Below, in pieces: positions 12,688 through 20,661 of a stretch of DNA of 64,000 bases. Each line of letters opens with the position of its first letter. Positions within the stretch are counted from its first letter, which is position 1. Both the position numbers and the translations under genes were made by a program. Below the pieces are notes generated by a model, which searched no databases, was not told the DNA's origin, and worked only from the letters and a program-made list of their open reading frames with translations. Source of the stretch: Rhizobium sullae. Lineage in GTDB: Bacteria; Pseudomonadota; Alphaproteobacteria; Rhizobiales; Rhizobiaceae. The stretch lies in NCBI RefSeq assembly GCF_025200715.1, contig NZ_CP104143.1, positions 3,692,501 to 3,756,500 of the forward strand, written 5' to 3'.

Positions 12688-14656
12688 GATCGCTCGCCTG
12701 TTCGTCCGTCGACTTCGGCATCTCGCTCGCCGCGAGGCGCGCCGGATCGCCCTGCGTAACGGCCTGCTTGAGGCCAGGATCGTCGATGTCGATGGTCACC
12801 TGCTCTGCCGCTACACACCGGCCTTCGACCCGACAAGGCTGACCGGCAATGCGGTTCGGGATGGTGCCTGGTTCCGGCGGAATTTTGGCGCGGGGCTTAT
12901 CGCGCCGAAGGAGGCGAGCAAGCCAAGCACCAGCCTTGGCGGCGATGTTGTCGTGACGACGGAGATCGGCGACGTGAAGTCCACCTCGCCGTTGGTTGCC
13001 TTCCCCCGGAAGCGCCGCGGCGCCATCGCAGAGGAGGTGACGCTGGGCAACGGCATCGATCGGCGTGCCTATGCAGTGAGCCTTGTGGATCGGACAGCGG
13101 GAACGCCGCTGGTCAGTCATGTCGTGGCGGCCCTAGTGTTGGCGCGCGCGGTACGCAGTAGCGGCAGATCGCTGAGCGAGATCGTTCACACCCTGATCCA
13201 TGTGACGCCGGTCGTCACGCTCCATGCGCCGCTCGATGGCTTCGAGCGGGAGACGCTACGGCTCCTGGAGAAATCCGGGCTGGTGCCTGGCGGTCCCTTC
13301 GCAATCATCGATGCGGACCACATGTTCGACGACAACCACTTCGACGTTTACGAAGGGGAGGTTCGCAAACGTCTTGTGGCGTTCTCGGGTGCAGGCGTGC
13401 ATCGCGTCACCGGCAACGCCTTGCGTCGGCGGATGATCAGTGCGCTGTCTCGCGACTTTCCGATCCTTGCCCTTGCGGAAAAGCGCTCGGACATTCCCTC
13501 CCTGCTCCGCATTTCCGCCGACCTGTCGCTGGAAACGGGAAAGCTCGATCGGCGGTTCGTCGCTGACCTGATCGAGGTGTTTTATCCAGACACGGCAATC
13601 GAGAGGGTCGGCTTGCCGTTGGATTCCGATGCGCGCTGGTTGTCGCTCGAGGATCTCGCCATTGCCTTTCGTCCGGGACGGCATGTTCGGGAGGTGCTGC
13701 ACGTCCTTGCCACGCTTGTCGAACGCAATCGCAGCGATTTTGACGAAGAGGACGGCCGCGGCCGCGGGGGCGACAAGGCATCCGGGTCGGGATCGTCCAG
13801 CACATCCACCGAGAAATCCCAAGGCTTGGAGGAGAAGCCGAAGTCGTCCGAAGCCGAAAGCAACGGTCGCTGGAAGCGCGACAAGCCGTCGGGTGCCGAA
13901 GTGATTCAGCCGGAGCCATTGCTTCTGGCGGGCGAGATCGGCCACAAGCCGCCAGTGATGGTCGAGACACTTTCCGGATACGGCAAGGCAAGGGACTGGG
14001 CGCTCGATCTCAAGGCCGACCTCGACGACTACCGTGCCAGCATCCTTACCTGGTCGGAGATGAGCACCAAGCTTTTGCTGTCCGGCCCGCCTGGAACCGG
14101 CAAGACGACGTTCGCCCGGGCGTTGTGCAACAGCCTGCAGGTTCCGCTGATGGTTACCTCGGTCTCGACCTGGCTGCACGGCGGACATTTGAACGATGTG
14201 ATCGACAAGATGGCGAAGACGTTTGTCGAGGCCAGGGCCATGGCGCCGGCGATTCTGTTCATCGACGAGATCGACGGCATCGGCAAGCGGCAGCCGGCTG
14301 AACGGGAATATTCCGACTATTGGAATGCCGTGGTCAACAAGGCGCTGGAACTTCTTGACGGCGCAGTGAAGTCCGAGGGACTGATCATCGTCGGTGCCAC
14401 CAACCGCCCGGACCATATCGATGAGGCCATCAAGCGATCCGGGCGCCTTGAGACCCATATCGAAATCCCCAAGCCCGATGTTCCCACGCTCGCGGAAATC
14501 CTTGCCCATCATCTCGGTGACGATGTGATGTCGCTGATCCGGGAGCCGGAACCGGACGTCCGTTCCGAAGTCGATGATGGCTTCTCGCTGAGGAAGATCG
14601 TCGCCGGCCATCTGATTGAAGAAGCAGACAGTGAACGGAAGGGAGCAGGCCGATGA
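12680..14656 (+). CDS. AAA ATPase subunit of a split FtsH-like machine
   Basis: 658 aa from the ATG at 12680 (GGAGG about 9 nt upstream). The first 400 residues are a domain I do not recognise, followed by a low-complexity charged linker (KASGSGSSSTSTEKSQG). The AAA core is near residues 440-620: Walker A GPPGTGKTT (about 469), Walker B ILFIDEIDG (about 524), sensor 1 GATNRPD (about 571) and an arginine-finger region RSGRLE (about 585). No transmembrane segment is evident, unlike normal FtsH. The stop overlaps the start of the next gene (ATGA), which encodes the missing M41 protease, so the two probably form one ATP-driven protease. The unusual N-terminal domain may choose substrates. Confidence 0.85.
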   Translation: MDKIARLFVRRLRHLARREARRIALRNGLLEARIVDVDGHLLCRYTPAFDPTRLTGNAVRDGAWFRRNFGAGLIAPKEASKPSTSLGGDVVVTTEIGDVKSTSPLVAFPRKRRGAIAEEVTLGNGIDRRAYAVSLVDRTAGTPLVSHVVAALVLARAVRSSGRSLSEIVHTLIHVTPVVTLHAPLDGFERETLRLLEKSGLVPGGPFAIIDADHMFDDNHFDVYEGEVRKRLVAFSGAGVHRVTGNALRRRMISALSRDFPILALAEKRSDIPSLLRISADLSLETGKLDRRFVADLIEVFYPDTAIERVGLPLDSDARWLSLEDLAIAFRPGRHVREVLHVLATLVERNRSDFDEEDGRGRGGDKASGSGSSSTSTEKSQGLEEKPKSSEAESNGRWKRDKPSGAEVIQPEPLLLAGEIGHKPPVMVETLSGYGKARDWALDLKADLDDYRASILTWSEMSTKLLLSGPPGTGKTTFARALCNSLQVPLMVTSVSTWLHGGHLNDVIDKMAKTFVEARAMAPAILFIDEIDGIGKRQPAEREYSDYWNAVVNKALELLDGAVKSEGLIIVGATNRPDHIDEAIKRSGRLETHIEIPKPDVPTLAEILAHHLGDDVMSLIREPEPDVRSEVDDGFSLRKIVAGHLIEEADSERKGAGR

Positions 14657-15429
14657 CAGCAGCGCAGAACATCAACACGACGGAAACGTCGGCAGTCGCG
14701 CAGCAGAGCAATCCCGGCGACGCGATCCTGCGGCGTCTGGCAACACGGGCCATGGGTCTGACGGGGGCCGATATCGAACGCGTCATCCGGGAAGCGCGAT
14801 TGAAGGCGCGCCGCGGCAAGCGGGCGATCAGCTTCGAGGATATCGAAGACGGTATTCGCGGTAATCGCCCGCCGGTGCCCTACAATCTCCGCTGGCGCTG
14901 GGCGTTCCATGAGGCGGGCCACGCCGTTGTCCATCACGCGCTTGATCTCGGCCCCGTCCGAGGCCTCAATATCGACACGGGGCAGGGTGGTTACAATCTC
15001 GTCGGCTTCCATGTCTGGGCGGCCGACACTCGCGACTGGTACGAAAACATGCTCGCCATGTTGATGGCCGGGCGGGCCGCCGAGCAACTGGTGCTCAAGC
15101 GCGTCTCGGCTGGCTCCGGTGGCGCCGACGATAGTGATCTGGCACGGGCCACGCGGATTGCCTTCGATATGGAGCGGACTCTTGGCTTCGGCAGCGAGCA
15201 TCCGCTGCTCTATCGCCCGCATCGCGATCCAGGCGCGGTGTTTGATCGTGATCTCGACTTGGCGGCACGCGTTCATGCAAAGCTGGAAGCGGCGCTTGAC
15301 CGGGCGGCGACAATCCTCAGGAGGCGCAGGCCGATCTTCCATGAACTGGCGAAGGCCCTGTTCGATGCTCAGGCGATGGATGAGGCGGCGGTGCTGCACA
15401 TCCTGACAGACAGTGATCTGACGTCCTGA
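14653..15429 (+). CDS. M41 (FtsH-type) zinc protease subunit
   Basis: 258 aa. Residues about 35-70 (GLTGADIERVIREARLKARR) are the C-terminal lid of an AAA domain, which in FtsH sits between the ATPase core and the protease. Then comes the M41 zinc motif HEAGH at residues about 86-90, the conserved AGRAAEQLVL, and SGGADDSDLARATRIA, which supplies the third metal ligand region. It is about half the length of the soluble part of FtsH because the ATPase core is in the preceding gene. ATGA overlap with that gene implies coupled translation and a fixed subunit ratio. Target proteins are unknown. Confidence 0.9.
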   Translation: MTAAQNINTTETSAVAQQSNPGDAILRRLATRAMGLTGADIERVIREARLKARRGKRAISFEDIEDGIRGNRPPVPYNLRWRWAFHEAGHAVVHHALDLGPVRGLNIDTGQGGYNLVGFHVWAADTRDWYENMLAMLMAGRAAEQLVLKRVSAGSGGADDSDLARATRIAFDMERTLGFGSEHPLLYRPHRDPGAVFDRDLDLAARVHAKLEAALDRAATILRRRRPIFHELAKALFDAQAMDEAAVLHILTDSDLTS

Positions 15430-15543
15430 AGCTTACAACTATGAGGTCGTGACGAAGACGGCTTCAATCCTTCGTTAACCCACGTCACTTAGCTCGGCCG
15501 ACCCTTCGCATGAAGGTCCGAGTAACAAACATCATGAAGTGAA

Positions 15544-17880
15544 ATGACCAAGCTAACTGCAATCAAAGCCTTCCAACGTAAGATCGACGCCTATTGCGAA
15601 CTGCGTCTCTCGACCATCTTCCCCGGCGACGAAGCCGAAGCCCTCAAGGCCTACATGCGACGACTTATCGAGCGAAGGTGCGGGCCGCCCCGGACGGAGG
15701 GCCGCACAGAATGGAATGTGGTTGCCCGCATGACCGGGATCGACGCTCGATCGCTTGCATCGCATCACCGTTTGATCGACCCCGGGTTTGATGCCATCGT
15801 CCGGTGGAGCAGGGACGGTGAGAAAACTCCCGGAGAGACGAAAGAACGCTCTCGCAAGCCCAGGGGCTCGACGGGGACAAACAAGGTCGGCGCCGAGAAT
15901 GGGAAATTGACAATCAATTCCACGCTCCCCGAGACTGCGCGTTCTCAGGTTGCCTCCGTGGTGCATAAGCCCGGCGTGAAAGTCGAGTTTCCGGAACCTC
16001 TGTTTCGCGAGTGGGATGACCCCGCCGATTTCGCCGAAGCACTTCAGCTCCACATGCGTCGCCACGGTGAGACCTACTGGGTTCTCTATCGATCGGTCGT
16101 ACGGGCTGACGAGCCCATGGACAAGAATACGCTGCTGAGTTGGATCGAAGGCCGGCGCGTGCCGCGAAGCACAGACAGCTTCGATGTGCTTGGTCGTATC
16201 GAGCGCCGTTACCGTCTCCCGGAAGGCTATTTCAAAGCGAAGCTGCCGCATCAGTCGCGATCGGCGTCCGGGTTCAATCTATCGGGTATCGAGCCTGCGG
16301 AGCGACGCAGGATCGCGTGGCATCTACCAAATGACTTCAATTCGCTTCCGTTCGCCAAGCGCGAGGAGATTCTGGATTGGGTCCGTCGCGTGATCATCAG
16401 CGGGTCGACGGATTACCGCAAATTTCAGGCTGCCGCGGCGAAGCAGCGCTACGCCATCCGCTTTCCCGGCGTATCCTACGGCGGACGTGCGCCACGCGAT
16501 GGAAAGATCACTGTACCGGCGAACTACGAGGAAACGTGGATCGAGGATCCCGATCTGCTGTCGGGCGTCATCGATGCGCCACCAGCGCTTGCCATGGAAA
16601 TGGCCGACCTCGTCCGCTTCAAAACATCGGCACTGACATCGATCGGCTTTCAGCGCAACGGTGTCTGGGGCGAGGAAACCGCCTCCCAGAAGATCGAGCA
16701 TCTCGGCCTGATGTTTGGCGCACTTGCGGCGTCAAAGGCGGGAGAGATCAAGGGATATGGGGTGCCGCTGCGTCAACTGACCTTCGGGCTGCTTATCTTT
16801 CCGGGTGTCTGGGACTGGTATCTGCAATGGCGCGAAACCCGCCGGGGCTTCTATACGGCGTGGGAAGTCGATATGCTGCGGATCGCCCTGGCAATCACCA
16901 AGGAAGGCACCGGATGGCTTCGACAGCATCCGGAACTCCTAGCGCGTGTCCAGCCTGTTGCCGGTCTCGTCTCGCAGAACCAGATCGACTATGCCCGGGA
17001 TGACTGGCAAGGCGCTTGCGAGGATTTCCACAAACACGCAGCCCACAGGGTCAAAGAGATCCAGCGTATCGCCCGTGTCCATCGCGATCCCTTCGAGCCG
17101 ATCATGCCGGTCCTCGAAGCTGACAGTCCGGTCGGCGAATATAGGAAGATCACCGAGGAGATCATCAGGCTGATGCCTGATGAGGAGCGCTATCCGCGTC
17201 CGGCCGCGGAAGCAGTTCGCTCGTTCCTGATGCTCCGCCTGGGACTGCATCTAGGACTTCGCCAGAAAAACCTTCGGCAATTGATGCTATGCCCACGCGG
17301 ACAGATGCCGCGCCCGGAACGCGTGCTCGAAAAACTCAAGCGCGGTGAGCTCCGTTGGAGTGATCGTGACCGTGGCTGGGAGGTTTTAATTCCAGCAGTG
17401 GCTTTCAAGAACGCCCATTCGTCGTTTTTTGGAGACAAACCATTCCGACTTCTCTTGCCCGATTTGCTCGACCTCTATCGTCATATCGATGAGTATGTCG
17501 AGCGCCATCGCTCGGTCCTTCTTAAAGGTGCGGCCGACCCAGGGACGTTTTTCGTGAAGACGGTCAAGACGACCAGTACCGACGCAGCTTACGATATCAC
17601 GAGCTTCTATGAGGCATGGCGCCTGACCATCCAGCGCTATGGCATCTACAATCCCTACACCGGACGAGGGGCTATCAAGGGCTTATTGCCCCATGGCCCT
17701 CACAATGTCCGTGATGTGCTGGCCACGCACATTCTCAAGCAGACCGGCTCATATGAGCAAGCGAGCTACGCCATCCAGGATACCGCAGACATGGTCGCCA
17801 AGCACTACGGTCGTTTCCTTCCGCAGGACAAGGCTGCACTCGCTGCCCGAATCCTCAATCAAGTCTGGGAAGCAGCGTAG
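15544..17880 (+). CDS. very large tyrosine-recombinase-like protein
   Basis: 778 aa. The last 220 residues have the spacing of a tyrosine recombinase catalytic domain: Arg573 in LGLRQKNLRQL, H720-x-x-R723 in HNVRDVLATHI, and Tyr755 in KHYGRF. The first 550 residues are not typical of integrases and probably hold DNA-binding or partner domains. A normal integrase is 300-450 aa. The gene starts 114 bp after the M41 gene on the same strand, so it may be co-transcribed or have its own promoter. It may recombine or simply bind DNA. Box II residues other than those named were not checked. Confidence 0.7.
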   Translation: MTKLTAIKAFQRKIDAYCELRLSTIFPGDEAEALKAYMRRLIERRCGPPRTEGRTEWNVVARMTGIDARSLASHHRLIDPGFDAIVRWSRDGEKTPGETKERSRKPRGSTGTNKVGAENGKLTINSTLPETARSQVASVVHKPGVKVEFPEPLFREWDDPADFAEALQLHMRRHGETYWVLYRSVVRADEPMDKNTLLSWIEGRRVPRSTDSFDVLGRIERRYRLPEGYFKAKLPHQSRSASGFNLSGIEPAERRRIAWHLPNDFNSLPFAKREEILDWVRRVIISGSTDYRKFQAAAAKQRYAIRFPGVSYGGRAPRDGKITVPANYEETWIEDPDLLSGVIDAPPALAMEMADLVRFKTSALTSIGFQRNGVWGEETASQKIEHLGLMFGALAASKAGEIKGYGVPLRQLTFGLLIFPGVWDWYLQWRETRRGFYTAWEVDMLRIALAITKEGTGWLRQHPELLARVQPVAGLVSQNQIDYARDDWQGACEDFHKHAAHRVKEIQRIARVHRDPFEPIMPVLEADSPVGEYRKITEEIIRLMPDEERYPRPAAEAVRSFLMLRLGLHLGLRQKNLRQLMLCPRGQMPRPERVLEKLKRGELRWSDRDRGWEVLIPAVAFKNAHSSFFGDKPFRLLLPDLLDLYRHIDEYVERHRSVLLKGAADPGTFFVKTVKTTSTDAAYDITSFYEAWRLTIQRYGIYNPYTGRGAIKGLLPHGPHNVRDVLATHILKQTGSYEQASYAIQDTADMVAKHYGRFLPQDKAALAARILNQVWEAA

Positions 17881-18433
17881 AGTTAAGGTTAGGTCGCCGG
17901 GCGTTGTTTTCGGCGCCCGTCGATGGAACAGCAAGACATGAAGCGCCGAACTACGCGGCTAGGCGGTCATCTCACTTCCAGGTGCTTGAGGGGAACCTTT
18001 CACACCAGTCTCAGTAGTCTTCGCAGTTCGGCGCTTCTCTATCGCAACGATAGGGGTCTAACGCCATGCCCGATGGCAATAATCCGGCCCTCTCTTCGAG
18101 TTGCGGTCTTCTGACCACCACTCACGGAGAAGACAATAGCTGCTATCCCGGCGCCATATTGAACGCATTGTCCGGGAGGCACGGTTGAAGGCGCGTCGCT
18201 GCAAGCGGGTGAACCACTACGACGAGATCGTGGATGGAATCCGCAGCGATCGTGCCACCGTGTCTGATGAGCCGCGCTGGCGGTTCGCGTTCCACGAGGC
18301 GGGACCATGCTAAGCGGGAAACTCCTCGACAGGGATCAGGGCAAGGTGTGACGGGGGCGTAAGTATCGAAACGAGAGTCCGCGCCGTCCGGGTTGCGGCA
18401 ACGCACGTTAATATCAGCATTACTACCGCAACA
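17881..18433. other. gene-free junction region with inverted repeats
   Basis: No intact gene. It contains a 16-bp inverted repeat with one mismatch (GAAGCGCCGAACTACG at 17940-17955 and CGCAGTTCGGCGCTTC at 18022-18037), a small hairpin CTATCG-CAA-CGATAG near 18039, a half palindrome GGCAATAAT near 18075, and a broken M41 gene. It lies where the recombinase-protease block gives way to the defence genes, so it is a likely junction between separately acquired segments. Confidence 0.55.
18155..18313 (+). pseudogene. relic of a second M41 protease gene
   Basis: The frame reads HIERIVREARLKARRCKR, then DEIVDGIRSDRA, then PRWRFAFHEAG before PC and a stop. This matches residues about 40-90 of the intact M41 subunit (IERVIREARLKARRGKR, EDIEDGIRGNRP, LRWRWAFHEAGH), including the lid and the first part of the zinc motif. 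The copy breaks just before the last histidine of HEAGH. It is diverged at many positions, so it is an older paralogue or the remains of a related element and not a recent duplication. Confidence 0.8.
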
Positions 18434-18640
18434 ATGTGCGACCAGCACGATCCGGGTGCTCCAGGTCCGAATTTTGATTCGGAGATTGAGTACGGTGGGA
18501 AGATCTCAGTATTTACCGATGCCTCAGGGCTTGAGTTTTTTTCGGCTAAACGGCATGTTGACGTGAAAGTCTGGGTTGTTGCTAAGGATCGGCGAATGAA
18601 GGGGTGCATCTCGCTCTCTGATCAAAATTATACATCATGA
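18434..18640 (+). CDS. small ORF coupled to the MORC-like gene
   Basis: 68 aa, starting MCDQHDPGAPGPNFDSEIEY and looking beta-rich. Its stop overlaps the next start as ATGA, which supports real translation. There is no good ribosome binding site, and the same frame stays open upstream back to the stop at 18311 without another start codon, so the gene may be a truncated 3' end. No family recognised. Confidence 0.35.
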   Translation: MCDQHDPGAPGPNFDSEIEYGGKISVFTDASGLEFFSAKRHVDVKVWVVAKDRRMKGCISLSDQNYTS

Positions 18641-20661
18641 AGTTTCTGATTTTGCGAGTCTTGACCCATAGTGAACTCGGGATGTTCCATGAGTACCGGC
18701 GTCAGGGCAAAGAAGGGTCGAAGCAGCGTGCAATCAATTTCGATGGCGCGGTTGTAGACCGGGTTTTTCCGACAGCACTGGATACCGACCGCATACCGCT
18801 GAAACTTCGGTATGACACGGATGACGGTATCGCTGTAAAGCAGCAGTGGCTTACACGCCAAGCAAAAAACTGGCGGTTCGAGGGCAATTGCCCAAGAGAC
18901 AAGGTTTACGATTTTGTTGAGCCGGGATGCCTGTTCGCCATGGAGGTCGACGCCGGTGCCAAGCCGGCTACAGGTGCTTGGGCTGTGTTCCCCGCGGATG
19001 ATGAGGTGACGGCCGGCGTTTTGTCTGATGGCGCTACCGCCGAGCTAACGCGGGCCGGGATGATCGCACTGCATGGGGAAGAAGGCGCGCGTGTGCAGGG
19101 CCTACTCAATAGCGCCAGACCTGAGATGTTCGGGCGAGACAGGGAAACGGTAGAAATCATGAACGACGGTGGAACTGTTACGGGTCGGAAGCGGTTGCCG
19201 CCGCGCCCTAAGCGCTTGGCAGAGATCATTGGAAAGACAGGGCATAGTCTTCCGAGCGCAGTCGCAGATCTCGTCGACAATTCAATCAGTGCTGACGCAA
19301 CGGAGATTGACATTACTTTCGACCCTCCGGACGGCGAGAACGGGCGTTGGCTAACCATCAAGGATAACGGTGATGGTATGTCAGGGCCAGAACTCGATGA
19401 GGCAATGACGCTGGGGAGCGATGTGGAATATGAGTCCAATAGCCTCGGGAAGTTCGGCTTTGGCCTCAAGGGCGCGTCCTGGTCGCAAGCGCGCGTCTTT
19501 ACAGTGGTTACTCGTCCGCGTGGCGGTTCCCTCAGCCATCTCTCCTGGGATATCGACAACCTTGGGGATTGGGAGCCGAGCGACGCGCCTCTGGAACAAT
19601 GGGAGCGCAATGCCACCAACCTTGGAGAAAAGGGTACGGTCATTCTTTGGAAGGAAATGACGCCGCCCGCCGCGGCTCCGGTCGTGCCAGGGGTGTCCCC
19701 ATATTCAGCCGAGGTGATGGAGCTTGAACGGCATCTCGGACTGGTTTTTCATCGGTTCCTTGAGGGGGATGCAAAGAACCGGAAAAAGGTGACGATCAGG
19801 ATTAACGATGTGGAAGTTCGACCGAATAACCCTGTTGGGCACCCACTGGTGGAGCCTTACGAGCTAAAGCCGATTCGAATGCCCACGAACTCGGGTGACG
19901 AAACCATTACGGTGCAGCCGTTTGTTCTTCCTTCGGAGGACCAGATAAAGCAGCACCACAAAGCTGAGGGGCCTCAGGTCGTAAATGACGTGCTGGGGCG
20001 CGTAGGGCTTTTTGGCAAGCGCAATGAGTCGCAGGGTCTTTTCATTTATAGGAATGACCGCTTGATCAAGTGGGGGGGCTGGCACCAGATGTGGTCAACG
20101 TCTGACGAAAAGACCAAGCTTGCCCGGGTGATCGTTTCGTTCGGCACAAAGCTTGACACTAAGTTCGACATTAACATTACCAAGCGTTCAGTGAGCCTTC
20201 CGGCATTCGTTCAGGAAGAAATCAAGAAACTGGCCAACCCAGCCCGTAATGCGAGCAAGGCGAAATACAAGAAGCCAGCATCGCCTCAGCCGGTAAGGCC
20301 TGTGGGTGCATCTGCTATTCCAACTATTGCGCCGGCGCAGAGGCTGCCGGTGAGTGGAATGCCTCTGGTAACTCATAGCGGGACCATCTCCGCGCCGCCC
20401 ACATCACCTCCTCAGCCGGCGGTACCGCCGGCGCCGGTCGTCAACTACAGGCCCGTGACAACGGAGCGTTTCGCCTGGAAAGTGGCCCAGAATTTGACTG
20501 GTGGACGCGATTTGCAGGTAAGCAATCGTATGCCAGAGCTCGCGGCACTTGCAAAGCGTCTTGCCAATGACCCCGATGCGACGGGGGAGCTGGTGGCGTT
20601 CCTGGCGGTGCTCGACGAGAAGGGGGTACAGGCACTCCTGCTAGATTCAAGCGAGCGCTGA
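18637..20661 (+). CDS. GHKL (MORC/MutL-like) ATPase of a restriction-type system
   Basis: 674 aa. A GHKL ATP-binding fold is near residues 190-300: N-box VADLVDNSISADATEIDI, G1 box IKDNGDGMS, and G2 box GKFGFGLKGAS. The preceding 180 residues are an unassigned N-terminal region, and the C-terminus has a proline-rich linker (about 545-600) followed by a helical tail. Bacterial MORC-like ATPases of this kind are known to occur with Z1-domain helicases, PD-(D/E)XK proteins, cytosine methyltransferases and Vsr in restriction-modification loci. All of these partners follow here. Its stop overlaps the Z1 start (TGATG). It probably senses or clamps DNA in an ATP-controlled way. Confidence 0.85.
   Translation: MKFLILRVLTHSELGMFHEYRRQGKEGSKQRAINFDGAVVDRVFPTALDTDRIPLKLRYDTDDGIAVKQQWLTRQAKNWRFEGNCPRDKVYDFVEPGCLFAMEVDAGAKPATGAWAVFPADDEVTAGVLSDGATAELTRAGMIALHGEEGARVQGLLNSARPEMFGRDRETVEIMNDGGTVTGRKRLPPRPKRLAEIIGKTGHSLPSAVADLVDNSISADATEIDITFDPPDGENGRWLTIKDNGDGMSGPELDEAMTLGSDVEYESNSLGKFGFGLKGASWSQARVFTVVTRPRGGSLSHLSWDIDNLGDWEPSDAPLEQWERNATNLGEKGTVILWKEMTPPAAAPVVPGVSPYSAEVMELERHLGLVFHRFLEGDAKNRKKVTIRINDVEVRPNNPVGHPLVEPYELKPIRMPTNSGDETITVQPFVLPSEDQIKQHHKAEGPQVVNDVLGRVGLFGKRNESQGLFIYRNDRLIKWGGWHQMWSTSDEKTKLARVIVSFGTKLDTKFDINITKRSVSLPAFVQEEIKKLANPARNASKAKYKKPASPQPVRPVGASAIPTIAPAQRLPVSGMPLVTHSGTISAPPTSPPQPAVPPAPVVNYRPVTTERFAWKVAQNLTGGRDLQVSNRMPELAALAKRLANDPDATGELVAFLAVLDEKGVQALLLDSSER

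Noticed and set aside
13256..14611. 451-codon minus-strand frame
   Set aside because: Shadow of the AAA ATPase gene, whose motifs are unambiguous.
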